This document shows positions 6,798-13,969 of a DNA stretch of 19,023 nucleotides, in pieces; position 1 is the first letter of the stretch; each line of letters begins with the position of its first letter. This DNA is from RPQK01 sp041946865 (lineage in GTDB: Bacteria > Acidobacteriota > UBA6911 > RPQK01). Below the pieces are notes generated by a model. That model saw nothing but the letters and a program-made list of their open reading frames with translations. It was not told where the DNA came from and ran no database searches. The translations under genes were made by a program, and so were the position numbers. The DNA lies in NCBI GenBank assembly GCA_041946865.1, contig JBHGBF010000085.1:1-19023 (forward strand). Direction: 5' to 3'.

Positions 6798-8336
6798 TCA
6801 GCTGTCCGCCGGCACCGGCGCGACCGGCTCGCGCTCGACCCCCAGGACCAGGCGTGGCAGCCAGCGGAGCCGTACCGGAAGGCTGTTCGCCACTCTCACC
6901 ACTATTTCCTTCTCATCCCGCGAGAGCAGGATCCGGATCACCAGAAGGTACGCGCTCGTGCCGACAAGGCCGAGGATGGCGAGCAGGGTGAACGAGGTCG
7001 TCGAGCCTGCGAGCGAATCCTTGGTGGCCATCACGGCAACCGCCATGACCACCGTGGCCAGCACGGTGGTCCTGAGCGCGCGAAGCCAGTCTGCGATCCG
7101 GATACCCGCTATGGCGAGCGCCAGACGGGTCATGAAGAACAGATAGAGACCGGTGGCTGCCCCCACCCCGATCACCGCGCCAGTGATGCCCCAGATGCTT
7201 CCCACCAGGACAAACAGGCCGATCATCCCGGTAAAGGCAGCCTGTCGCCAGGCTTCCGCACCGACGTGCGCCCGCGCCTGGGTTACAAGCCCGTTGGGGT
7301 TGCTCATGATTCGCAGGTAACCGGCAAAGGAAAGCAGAGTAAGCAGCGGGACCGCGCCCGACCACTTCGGGCCGTAGAGAAACGGAATCAAGATGTCACC
7401 ACAGGTCCAGAGCAGGGTCAGCATGGGGAAGGAGATCATGGTGGACAACGCGACAGAGCCTAGAAATCCCCGCTGAAAACGCTCGTCGTCATCCTGCACT
7501 TTGGACATGGCGGGAAAGAGAACCTGGTTGATCGCGTTGGTGAACTGGAAGAGAGGGATGGTCACGAGCTGATACGAACGGTTGTAGAAGCCGACAACCT
7601 CGGCGCCGAGGCGGCGGCCGACGATAAACACGTCCACGCGGCGCGCCAGATCATTGAAGACGCGGATGAAGACAATGCCGGTCCCGAACCCGAGCAGTGA
7701 CCGCGCGGACTGGCGGCTGAAGCGAAGAGAAACCGAACCGGAGGCAAACGTCCAGGAAAGGAAGGCCTGGATCGCTGCGGTCACCACCGAGCCCCCGGTC
7801 AGCGCCAGCGCCCCTTTCCCCTGTAGACCCAGGATTATCGCGAGTATCCCACCCCCCAGCCGCCCCATGACCTCGATGAAGGCCAGGCGGTCAAAGGCCA
7901 GGCTTCGCATCAGTCGAGTGTTCGGGATCAGCACCAGCGCCTTGATCACCAGGACGAGTGACTGCAACTGCACAAGCGGCCCGAGCCCCGGCATCTTGAA
8001 GAATTCGGCAAAATACGGACCGAGAAAAAGCAGCACGAGACCCAAGGCGACGGCAAAGGACATCTGCAGGACAAAGCCGGTTGTCTCATCCTCGGGGGAC
8101 AGATCCTTCTTCTGGACGAGCGCCTGGAACATCCCGGCCGAGCTGATGATGTCCGCCACGGTGACGATTCCCAGCCCGACGGCAAAGACGCCGAACTCCC
8201 GAGGGGGCAGAATACGGGATAGAATGACGCCGAGACCGAGCCCGAGGAACATAAGAGCGACGTTTCCGCCGATTCGGAAACCGATCGCCCGACCGGTTCG
8301 TTCTGTGAGGGTCGTCTTGCGGGAGCGCCTCGTCAT
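6798..8336 (-). CDS. wzx: Wzx-type polysaccharide flippase (WzxC-like)
   Basis: Inner-membrane protein of 512 residues with about 12-14 hydrophobic segments, belonging to the MOP superfamily of polysaccharide exporters. It should flip undecaprenyl-linked repeat units to the periplasm. Recognisable features are the N-terminal GNVALMFLGLGLGVILSRIL with PPREFGVFAVG (segment 1), the mid-protein LGAEVVGFYNRSYQLVTIP, and INQVLFPAMSKVQDD, which together resemble the WzxC/TuaB-like subgroup. Charged loops separate the segments. The basic N-terminus (MTRRSRKTT) suits a cytoplasmic start. The ATG at 8336 has AAGG about 9 nt upstream. It begins 9 bp after the end of the polymerase gene, so the two are likely co-expressed. 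The pairing with a Wzy-like protein argues for a Wzx/Wzy-dependent pathway. Confidence 0.9.
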   Translation of the reverse strand: MTRRSRKTTLTERTGRAIGFRIGGNVALMFLGLGLGVILSRILPPREFGVFAVGLGIVTVADIISSAGMFQALVQKKDLSPEDETTGFVLQMSFAVALGLVLLFLGPYFAEFFKMPGLGPLVQLQSLVLVIKALVLIPNTRLMRSLAFDRLAFIEVMGRLGGGILAIILGLQGKGALALTGGSVVTAAIQAFLSWTFASGSVSLRFSRQSARSLLGFGTGIVFIRVFNDLARRVDVFIVGRRLGAEVVGFYNRSYQLVTIPLFQFTNAINQVLFPAMSKVQDDDERFQRGFLGSVALSTMISFPMLTLLWTCGDILIPFLYGPKWSGAVPLLTLLSFAGYLRIMSNPNGLVTQARAHVGAEAWRQAAFTGMIGLFVLVGSIWGITGAVIGVGAATGLYLFFMTRLALAIAGIRIADWLRALRTTVLATVVMAVAVMATKDSLAGSTTSFTLLAILGLVGTSAYLLVIRILLSRDEKEIVVRVANSLPVRLRWLPRLVLGVEREPVAPVPADS

Positions 8337-8345
8337 GTTTTTGCC

Positions 8346-9827
8346 TTACGAGAACCGAACCTGGCCGACCTTGGCCGGAGCGCCCATCAGACGGCGCTTC
8401 CTGGCACAATCGAAGGCAAGTGCCGGTTCAACCAGGTTTTCCGGCTGCAGTGTGGCTCCGACCAGCCCTCCCAGGAAGACGAACACCAGAAGGTGACCGA
8501 ACCCGAACATCTGCAGGGTATTAGCAAAAAAACCGGGAAGCTGATATGCGAACAGTATAGCGATGGTCGTGACGCCTCGCCAGCGTTCACGCGGCCCCTT
8601 CCCGTTCCGGTACAGCCAAAATCCCGAGCGGACGAGCGAAAGCAGAATTGCCAGGTAGCAAAGAAGACCAACCAGGCCGAGCTCCGTAAACAGGGTCAGA
8701 AAAGAGTTATGGACGGTCCCGTACACGGTTTTTGTCTCCACGTCACCCGATATCTCGGCGAGCACATCCCGGGTGTCGTTAAGACCGATTCCGAGTATGG
8801 GACTCTGGAGCCCTTGTTGGGCCACTGCTTTCCAGGTCGCCAAACGGCCCAGGATATTCTCCACGTTGCCTACGCGCTCATCCATGACCTGCGTCGATCT
8901 CAGCTGGAGCACACCCACGGCAGCAAGCGGGAGAATGACCAGAGTCAGTCCGGCGACCGCCAGCCGCTGGGCCCGTCCCATAAGACGGCGACCGAGAATC
9001 ATGAGGACCCAGAAGCCGGCCATCAGCCCCAGCCAGTTGCCCCTCGACCATGTCATCAGGACGAGGAGCGGGCAGACAAGGATCAGGAACCAGCGGATCT
9101 CTTTCTTGACTGCCGGGCGGTGACGGCGATCCCGGCGGGCGGTGATGTTGTCCAGAAGCACGGCGAAGAAGATGACAACCACCGCGATGTGCAGGATACT
9201 CGAGCCGCGTTGCGCGCCCTGCATGAACGGCCCTTTCAGGCGGTAGAAAATCCCCTGGTTGACCAGGCGTTCGACTGTGCAGGCCGCTAGGATCACCAGG
9301 CCCAGGCAAACGAGCGCCCTGTTCAGCAGGCGGTAGTTCCGTTCGTTCGTCACAAATCGACGCGCCAGGTAATACCCGAAAAACGGCACCAGGAAGACGT
9401 CCAGAGTAAGCCGGAGCCCGAATATCGTCCGCGTCGAGAAGAGGACTGAGCTGAGAACCAACACCGCGGAAAAGACCGCCATCATCCTTTCCGTCCGGTC
9501 CAAGCCCGGCTGTTTCCGCTTCCTGACGATTCCCTCCGCCACCATCACGGCAAGGAGCGAGAAGATCAGAACACGGGTCGGCTCGAGCAGTTCCTTCACC
9601 GTGACGTTGCTCTGTTCCGTCAAATAGGCACTGCCTCGAACCTCGGGGACTGCCGGCCCGCTCCAGAAGAACGGGTTAGCGCCCGGCCACTTGACCATAT
9701 TCGAGATGACCGGGCCGAGGACCAGCCAGATAAGCAGGATGACCAGCGGCCGTCGCGATAATAGCCCGAGAGCCACAGGCAGCCAGATGAGCAGGCCAAT
9801 GCCGAGGAGTAAGGGCGCCAGCATCAT
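8346..9827 (-). CDS. Wzy polymerase / O-antigen-ligase-like membrane protein
   Basis: Polytopic inner-membrane protein of 493 residues with about 11-12 hydrophobic segments. It most likely joins repeat units into polymer on the periplasmic side. The large periplasmic loop holds LGRLATWKAVAQQGLQSPIL (326-345), GIGLN and the hallmark VHNSFLTLFTELGLVGLL (372-389) of the Wzy_C/O-antigen ligase domain; TWSRGNWLG (259-267) is the other conserved spot. I chose the ATG at 9827 over an upstream frame extension to 9974: AAGGAGG sits 8 nt before it, hydrophobic segment 1 begins at once, and the extension only shadows the preceding gene. The start overlaps the stop of the WecG-like gene (ATGA), implying translational coupling. 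Sequence alone cannot separate polymerase from ligase; the Wzx neighbour favours polymerase. Confidence 0.88.
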   Translation of the reverse strand: MMLAPLLLGIGLLIWLPVALGLLSRRPLVILLIWLVLGPVISNMVKWPGANPFFWSGPAVPEVRGSAYLTEQSNVTVKELLEPTRVLIFSLLAVMVAEGIVRKRKQPGLDRTERMMAVFSAVLVLSSVLFSTRTIFGLRLTLDVFLVPFFGYYLARRFVTNERNYRLLNRALVCLGLVILAACTVERLVNQGIFYRLKGPFMQGAQRGSSILHIAVVVIFFAVLLDNITARRDRRHRPAVKKEIRWFLILVCPLLVLMTWSRGNWLGLMAGFWVLMILGRRLMGRAQRLAVAGLTLVILPLAAVGVLQLRSTQVMDERVGNVENILGRLATWKAVAQQGLQSPILGIGLNDTRDVLAEISGDVETKTVYGTVHNSFLTLFTELGLVGLLCYLAILLSLVRSGFWLYRNGKGPRERWRGVTTIAILFAYQLPGFFANTLQMFGFGHLLVFVFLGGLVGATLQPENLVEPALAFDCARKRRLMGAPAKVGQVRFS

Positions 9828-10609
9828 ACGCTGCCCCTCCTTGCCGGCGCCGACCGCGGCCAGCCCAACTTCACACGAAAGGTCTCCTTCGCCAACATCC
9901 AGATAAAGAACGAGTTGGTGACCAGGTATCGCTTCCACATCCGACCGGGTTCCTGGAGCAGCCGGAACAGCCATTCGAGTCCGCCTTTCTGCATCCAGAC
10001 TGGAGCACGGGGAATCAGCCCCGCGAAAACGTCAAAACTCCCCCCTACTCCATGAACCACCGGAACGCCCATCGCCCGCAAATAACGCCCCACCCAGATT
10101 TCCTTCTTCGGAGTGCCGAACGCGATGAAAAGGATATCGGCGCGAGAGGCCCGGATCTTTCGGGCAATGTTCCATTCGTCTTCAGGCTTGAAATAGCCGT
10201 TTTGCCATCCCGCGATCCGAACGCCCGGGTACTCCGCCCGGACCCTCGTCAGGACGGCCTGGAGAATCTCCTCCCTGGCCCCGAAAAAGAAAACGCGATA
10301 CCCCTTCTGGTCCGCCTTATCGAGCAGCCTGTACATCAGGTCTGTGCCGTTCACGCGACCCGGAAGCGGGTCTCCCAGGAGTCGCGACGCCCAGACCAGC
10401 GGGACCCCGTCGGCGCCGATTAAATCGGCCGACTTGACGCTGTTGCTCAGTTGGCGGTCGGACCTCATCTTCACGACTTTCGCCACGTTGACTACCGCGA
10501 TGTAATGAGGCTTCCGGGACTGGATGAATCTCTCGGCTGCTTCCACCACCTGGTCCAGGTCCAGTCGGCTGATGGGACAACCCAGGACGTTCGTCCAGTT
10601 GCTTTTCAT
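9824..10609 (-). CDS. WecG/TagA/CpsF-family glycosyltransferase
   Basis: GT26-family inverting glycosyltransferase of 261 residues. Characterised members transfer ManNAc or ManNAcA to an undecaprenyl-linked amino sugar at the cytoplasmic membrane face. The family blocks are present in order: PHYIAVVNVAKVVKMR (34-49), SADLIGADGVPLVW (60-73) with the conserved Asp67, GRVNGTDLM (84-92), YRVFFFGA (104-111), FIAFGTPKKEIW (161-172), GVGGSFDVFAGLIPRAPVWM (187-206) and GLEWLFRLLQEP (210-221). The third-last block usually reads P-K-Q-E; here it reads P-K-K-E, placing Lys169 where an active-site-region Gln is common. Having wecB directly upstream supports ManNAc as the donor sugar, as an inference. The ATG at 10609 follows the large inverted repeat, with no strong ribosome site. 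Its stop overlaps the next start. Confidence 0.92.
   Translation of the reverse strand: MKSNWTNVLGCPISRLDLDQVVEAAERFIQSRKPHYIAVVNVAKVVKMRSDRQLSNSVKSADLIGADGVPLVWASRLLGDPLPGRVNGTDLMYRLLDKADQKGYRVFFFGAREEILQAVLTRVRAEYPGVRIAGWQNGYFKPEDEWNIARKIRASRADILFIAFGTPKKEIWVGRYLRAMGVPVVHGVGGSFDVFAGLIPRAPVWMQKGGLEWLFRLLQEPGRMWKRYLVTNSFFIWMLAKETFRVKLGWPRSAPARRGSV
9836..9842 (-). promoter_or_regulatory. Ribosome binding site that fixes the Wzy-like start
   Basis: AAGGAGG on the minus strand lies 8 nt upstream of the ATG at 9827. It decides in favour of the short start rather than the in-frame ATG at 9974. It lies within the last codons of the preceding glycosyltransferase gene, consistent with coupled translation. 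Confidence 0.8.
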
Positions 10610-10620
10610 AAAGATGCTTC

Positions 10621-10804
10621 AGCGTAACCAGAGCCGCAAGCAGAGCGCGTCTTCAGAGCCGCAAGCGCCGCGTATTTTGCGGAGCGCGTCCGGTGCGTGC
10701 CTTCAGCACAAATCGATCTTGCTTGCGGCACGCATCCGACGCGCTCCGCAAAATACGCTGCGCTTGCGGCACTGTTTCGGTGCGCTCTGCGGCCTGGTTA
10801 CGCT
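10621..10804. repeat. Nested inverted repeat between wecB and the wecG-like gene
   Basis: The inner arms 10658-10701 and 10727-10770 are reverse complements at 41 of 44 positions, around a 25-nt loop. The outer arms 10621-10648 and 10782-10804 pair along AGCGTAACCAG, GCCGCA and AGAGCGC with a small bulge. The whole fills almost all of the 188-bp gap. Its right outer arm includes the last codons and stop of wecB (10798-10800). The sequence (GCAAGCGC, GCGTATTTTGCGG) is unrelated to repeat copies A-C. A stable RNA structure within the operon is likely; it could be a mobile palindromic element, an mRNA-processing site or an attenuator. There is no T-run for a classical terminator. Confidence 0.85.
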
Positions 10805-11925
10805 TCCAGAACATCGACGATTCGCTGCGCTGCTCGGCCGTCCCAGAGCGGCGGAATCGCAGTCTTCTTCCAGCGTCCTTCGCTGATTCGGTCCAGGCAA
10901 GCCAGGATCCTCACCTGGTCGAGACCCACGATTTCGTTGCTTCCCACCTCGACCGTGACCGGCCGCTCCGTGTTCTCCCGGAGTGTCAGGCAGGGAATTC
11001 CAAGGAACGTGGTCTCTTCCTGGATGCCGCCCGAATCAGTCAGGACCGCCGTGGCCCGGGACATGGTGAAGAGGAAATCCAGATAAGAGAGCGGCGGCAG
11101 CAGATAGACCAGCCCTGGCTGGATTTCCTCCACGTCCCTCCGGATTTCCACGAACCGCTCGTCCGGGCCCAACTGCCGCAACCGTTCCCTGGTCCGCGGG
11201 TGCGCCACGAAAAGCACGGCCTGGCGATCGCTCGCGGACCGGAGAATGTCGAGGACCTTCGTTAACTGCCCGGGGTCGTCCACATTCGAGGGGCGATGCA
11301 TGGTGGCGAGGTAGAAGCCGCCCTTTGCGACCCCTCGGACCCCAGGTCGATCGCCGTTTCGCGCCAGCTGCGCGGAAAGTCGGACTAGCGAGTCGATCAT
11401 GGTGTTCCCGACCAGGTGGATCTTCTCTTCAGGGATTCCTTCGGCTTTCAGGTGGCAAACGCCGCTCATCTCCGTGGTAAACAGCAGATCCGATATAGAA
11501 TCGGTGACGATGCGGTTGATCTCCTCCGGCATCGTGCGATCGCAGCTGCGAAGTCCGGCCTCCACATGGGCGACTGAAATCAGCATTTTGGCGGCAGTTA
11601 AGGAACAGGCCAACGTGGAGTTCACGTCTCCGCCCACTACTACCAGATCAGGTTTCTCCAGCCTGCACACCTCCTCGAACCGCCTCATGATTTCGGCCGT
11701 CTGAACTGCATGACTTCCGCTGCCCACATTCAGGTTGTAGTCCGGCGCCTTTATCCCGAGCTCCTGAAAGAAGACCTCGCTCATGGCCTGGTCGTAGTGC
11801 TGCCCGGTATGGACCAGCCTCGAATCAAAGCTCCCGTTGCGCCTGTCGAGCTCGAGGAGAATGGGCGCGATCTTCATGAAATTCGGCCGTGCGCCGACGA
11901 CGCTCAGAATTCGTTTCTTAGTCAT
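10798..11925 (-). CDS. wecB: UDP-N-acetylglucosamine 2-epimerase (non-hydrolysing)
   Basis: Cytoplasmic enzyme interconverting UDP-GlcNAc and UDP-ManNAc, which supplies activated ManNAc for surface polymers. The length of 375 residues is normal. Conserved pieces are ILSVVGARPNFMKIAPI (6-22), VHTGQHYDQAMSEVFF (38-53), VVGGDVNSTLA (97-107, Asp100), AHVEAGLRS (119-127, Glu122), MPEEINRIVTD (132-142), MHRPSNVDDPG (209-219, His210) and, near the end, TDSGGIQEETTFLGIPCLTL with RENTERP. These include the residues used for catalysis in WecB/MnaA enzymes. The ATG at 11925 fits the family start. A 73-bp gap separates it from the lyase gene upstream, and the inverted repeat begins at its stop codon. No UDP-ManNAc dehydrogenase (WecC) is in view, so ManNAc rather than ManNAcA may be used, or wecC lies elsewhere. 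Confidence 0.96.
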   Translation of the reverse strand: MTKKRILSVVGARPNFMKIAPILLELDRRNGSFDSRLVHTGQHYDQAMSEVFFQELGIKAPDYNLNVGSGSHAVQTAEIMRRFEEVCRLEKPDLVVVGGDVNSTLACSLTAAKMLISVAHVEAGLRSCDRTMPEEINRIVTDSISDLLFTTEMSGVCHLKAEGIPEEKIHLVGNTMIDSLVRLSAQLARNGDRPGVRGVAKGGFYLATMHRPSNVDDPGQLTKVLDILRSASDRQAVLFVAHPRTRERLRQLGPDERFVEIRRDVEEIQPGLVYLLPPLSYLDFLFTMSRATAVLTDSGGIQEETTFLGIPCLTLRENTERPVTVEVGSNEIVGLDQVRILACLDRISEGRWKKTAIPPLWDGRAAQRIVDVLEA

Positions 11926-11998
11926 TATTTGCCGCTCAGTGCGGGACGAAGTGGACGGCAGGAACGACGTGCGACGAGGTGGGGTTCTCCAGCCGGCG

Positions 11999-13969
11999 CT
12001 ATGCCGGCGAAATCTCTGAGAAGAACGGGACGGAGCCGGAAATCAGGGCCTTACCCACCAGGGTGACTGCCGGCTGTTTGAATCCAAAGGCGGGCGAGTA
12101 CCATCCGAAGATCGGCGAGGTCGCCCCCTGCTCGATACGCAACTGCAGCCGCGGATCGAGCTGGACCAACAACGCCTTTTCGCTGTTCGTGACGAGGAAG
12201 CAATTGCTTTTGACCTGTGCTACGCGGCAGCTGGGCGAGAAATGGAACAGGATTTCCACCTCGTGACTGGAATGGCATTCCAGCCGGTCTACGATGGCCA
12301 GGGTATGGGACTTCTTGAAGAGCCGCAGCCTGCGATAATGGGTCACCGGGTCCCCCAGCCGGCGGTAGCCATCGTGCCATCCTTCGATCTCGACGCTGCC
12401 CTCAACGTCCTCAAGCGCCGCCAGGTGGGCGTGGACCGGTCTCTTCCACAGGAAGGTGCCCGCCTGTTCGGCCTGGTCGAGCCCGTCAATGCGGACGGTA
12501 TTGTGCGCGGCAGTCGAACGGAAGTACCTGCGCCATTCAGACCAGTCATAACAATACGTCCCCGGGTCGATCAGAAATTCGCATCCGCCGTAGCTGAGCC
12601 AGAAGCTGAGCGCGTCGGCGTGGGCATGCGCATAAAGCGGAGGGAGCCCGAAGACGCCGACATCAAACAGCACCACGATTTCGTCCTCGGTTCCGCGGTC
12701 GGCTGCGAGCAGGTAATACCCGCCCTCGGGGAACGACTGCAGGCTCGCCTGGCGCGAGGTTCCAACGGCTCTGAAAGGCAGTTGGTCTGAGCCTTGGCCC
12801 CACAGGAGAAGGACCCGGCGCAGGTCGGCGTCCTCCCGCCGGCCGGACCCGTTACCCAGCAGGGCCGCAAGCGAGGCGGCGCGCCGGCGCGCGTCGTCGC
12901 CGAGGCTGATGACCTGACCGTTGTCGTTATCTCCCAGGATCGGGAAGTTTCCCGAACGATCGCGAACCACGTCCACAAACTCAATCATCCGGCTCAGCCG
13001 TTCCCAGAAGTCGCGGGGGAAGGGATCGCCCGTCGCCTCCCCCAGAGCTCCGGCCAGCAGGAGAAACTCGCAGACAAACAACTGGTACTCCAGGGCCCTT
13101 TCCCGGTGCACTCCGTCCGGCTCCGTTTGCCGGAGCACCTCCTCGACCAGCGTCTCCCGTGCAAATGCCCGCCATTTCTCGGTTCGGGTGCAAACCGGCC
13201 AAAGGGTGCAGGCGACATAGAGCCCGGCCATTTCTCCTACCAGGTGGTTGTTAGCCGATGAATGCCGGGAATGGAACCGGCGAATGAAGTACTGCTGGAG
13301 ATAGATCGCCTTCAGAACATCCGGCTCCAGGTCCGGCCGGCTGACCAGCGAACCTTCCGTGACGAACGTGATCACGCCCCAGGTGATCAGGCGAAGGGCG
13401 GCTTCCAGCGGGCTTTTCCAGTTGAGCCCGCGCATGAAGGGATTCTCGCGGCACCAGGAGGCAATCTGGCGCTCCACTTCCCGGCGGTAGGCCTCGCGCT
13501 CGGTCCACTTCAGGGAAAGAATCAGCGGAACCAGGTGCTGCAACCGGTTCAGCTCCCAGATGCACTTCACATTCCCGACCCGCTTCGGATCCCGATGATT
13601 GATCAAAGCGCTGTATTTCAACGGGGCCCTGACGCCGGTCGAGTAGTCACGGTGCCAGTCAATGGTTTCGCCGAGACGGACCTCCTGGTGGTCAAACAGC
13701 CTGCCCCGGTGATTCAGCCAGGGAACTGCGACCGACAAAACCCGATCTCGGGTCTCCCAGTCGATGTCGTTCAGGTGGCCGTTGATGCCGGGCAAACGGC
13801 CGGACCGTCTCGGCAGGCCGGCCACCCGCCCCTCAAAGGACCGAGCCCGCATCATGAGGATGGCATGCACGCCCGCCTCGTAGACACGCGAGGCCAGCTC
13901 ATTCGGACTCATGACTCTAAGCCGGTTCCTGAACCATGTCAGGCGGTTGTGCCAGTCCGAAATGCTCAT
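11999..13969 (-). CDS. Heparinase II/III-family polysaccharide lyase-like protein
   Basis: Protein of 656 residues with the two-part layout of heparinase II/III and alginate-lyase-like enzymes: an alpha/alpha toroid (about 60-390) and a beta-sandwich (about 400-650). From the ATG at 13969, typical marks are LRVMSPNELASRVYE (17-31), IWELNRLQHLV (137-147), ANNHLVGEMAGLY (239-251), ALEYQLFV (292-299), the AHAHADALSFW segment (447-457), DPGTYCYDW (468-476) and STAAHNTVRIDG (485-496). Asn/Tyr/His residues in these blocks match lyase active sites in the family. I see no convincing signal peptide, so its location is unclear. An upstream GTG at 13987 is possible. The gene begins inside the 3' end of the bi-domain oxidoreductase gene (about 53-bp overlap). 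It may cut or edit the nascent polymer. Confidence 0.9.
   Translation of the reverse strand: MSISDWHNRLTWFRNRLRVMSPNELASRVYEAGVHAILMMRARSFEGRVAGLPRRSGRLPGINGHLNDIDWETRDRVLSVAVPWLNHRGRLFDHQEVRLGETIDWHRDYSTGVRAPLKYSALINHRDPKRVGNVKCIWELNRLQHLVPLILSLKWTEREAYRREVERQIASWCRENPFMRGLNWKSPLEAALRLITWGVITFVTEGSLVSRPDLEPDVLKAIYLQQYFIRRFHSRHSSANNHLVGEMAGLYVACTLWPVCTRTEKWRAFARETLVEEVLRQTEPDGVHRERALEYQLFVCEFLLLAGALGEATGDPFPRDFWERLSRMIEFVDVVRDRSGNFPILGDNDNGQVISLGDDARRRAASLAALLGNGSGRREDADLRRVLLLWGQGSDQLPFRAVGTSRQASLQSFPEGGYYLLAADRGTEDEIVVLFDVGVFGLPPLYAHAHADALSFWLSYGGCEFLIDPGTYCYDWSEWRRYFRSTAAHNTVRIDGLDQAEQAGTFLWKRPVHAHLAALEDVEGSVEIEGWHDGYRRLGDPVTHYRRLRLFKKSHTLAIVDRLECHSSHEVEILFHFSPSCRVAQVKSNCFLVTNSEKALLVQLDPRLQLRIEQGATSPIFGWYSPAFGFKQPAVTLVGKALISGSVPFFSEISPA

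Noticed and set aside
9828..9974. N-terminal extension of the Wzy-like protein to ATG 9974
   Set aside because: It overlaps the WecG-like gene, and a strong AAGGAGG precedes ATG 9827, where the first membrane segment begins.
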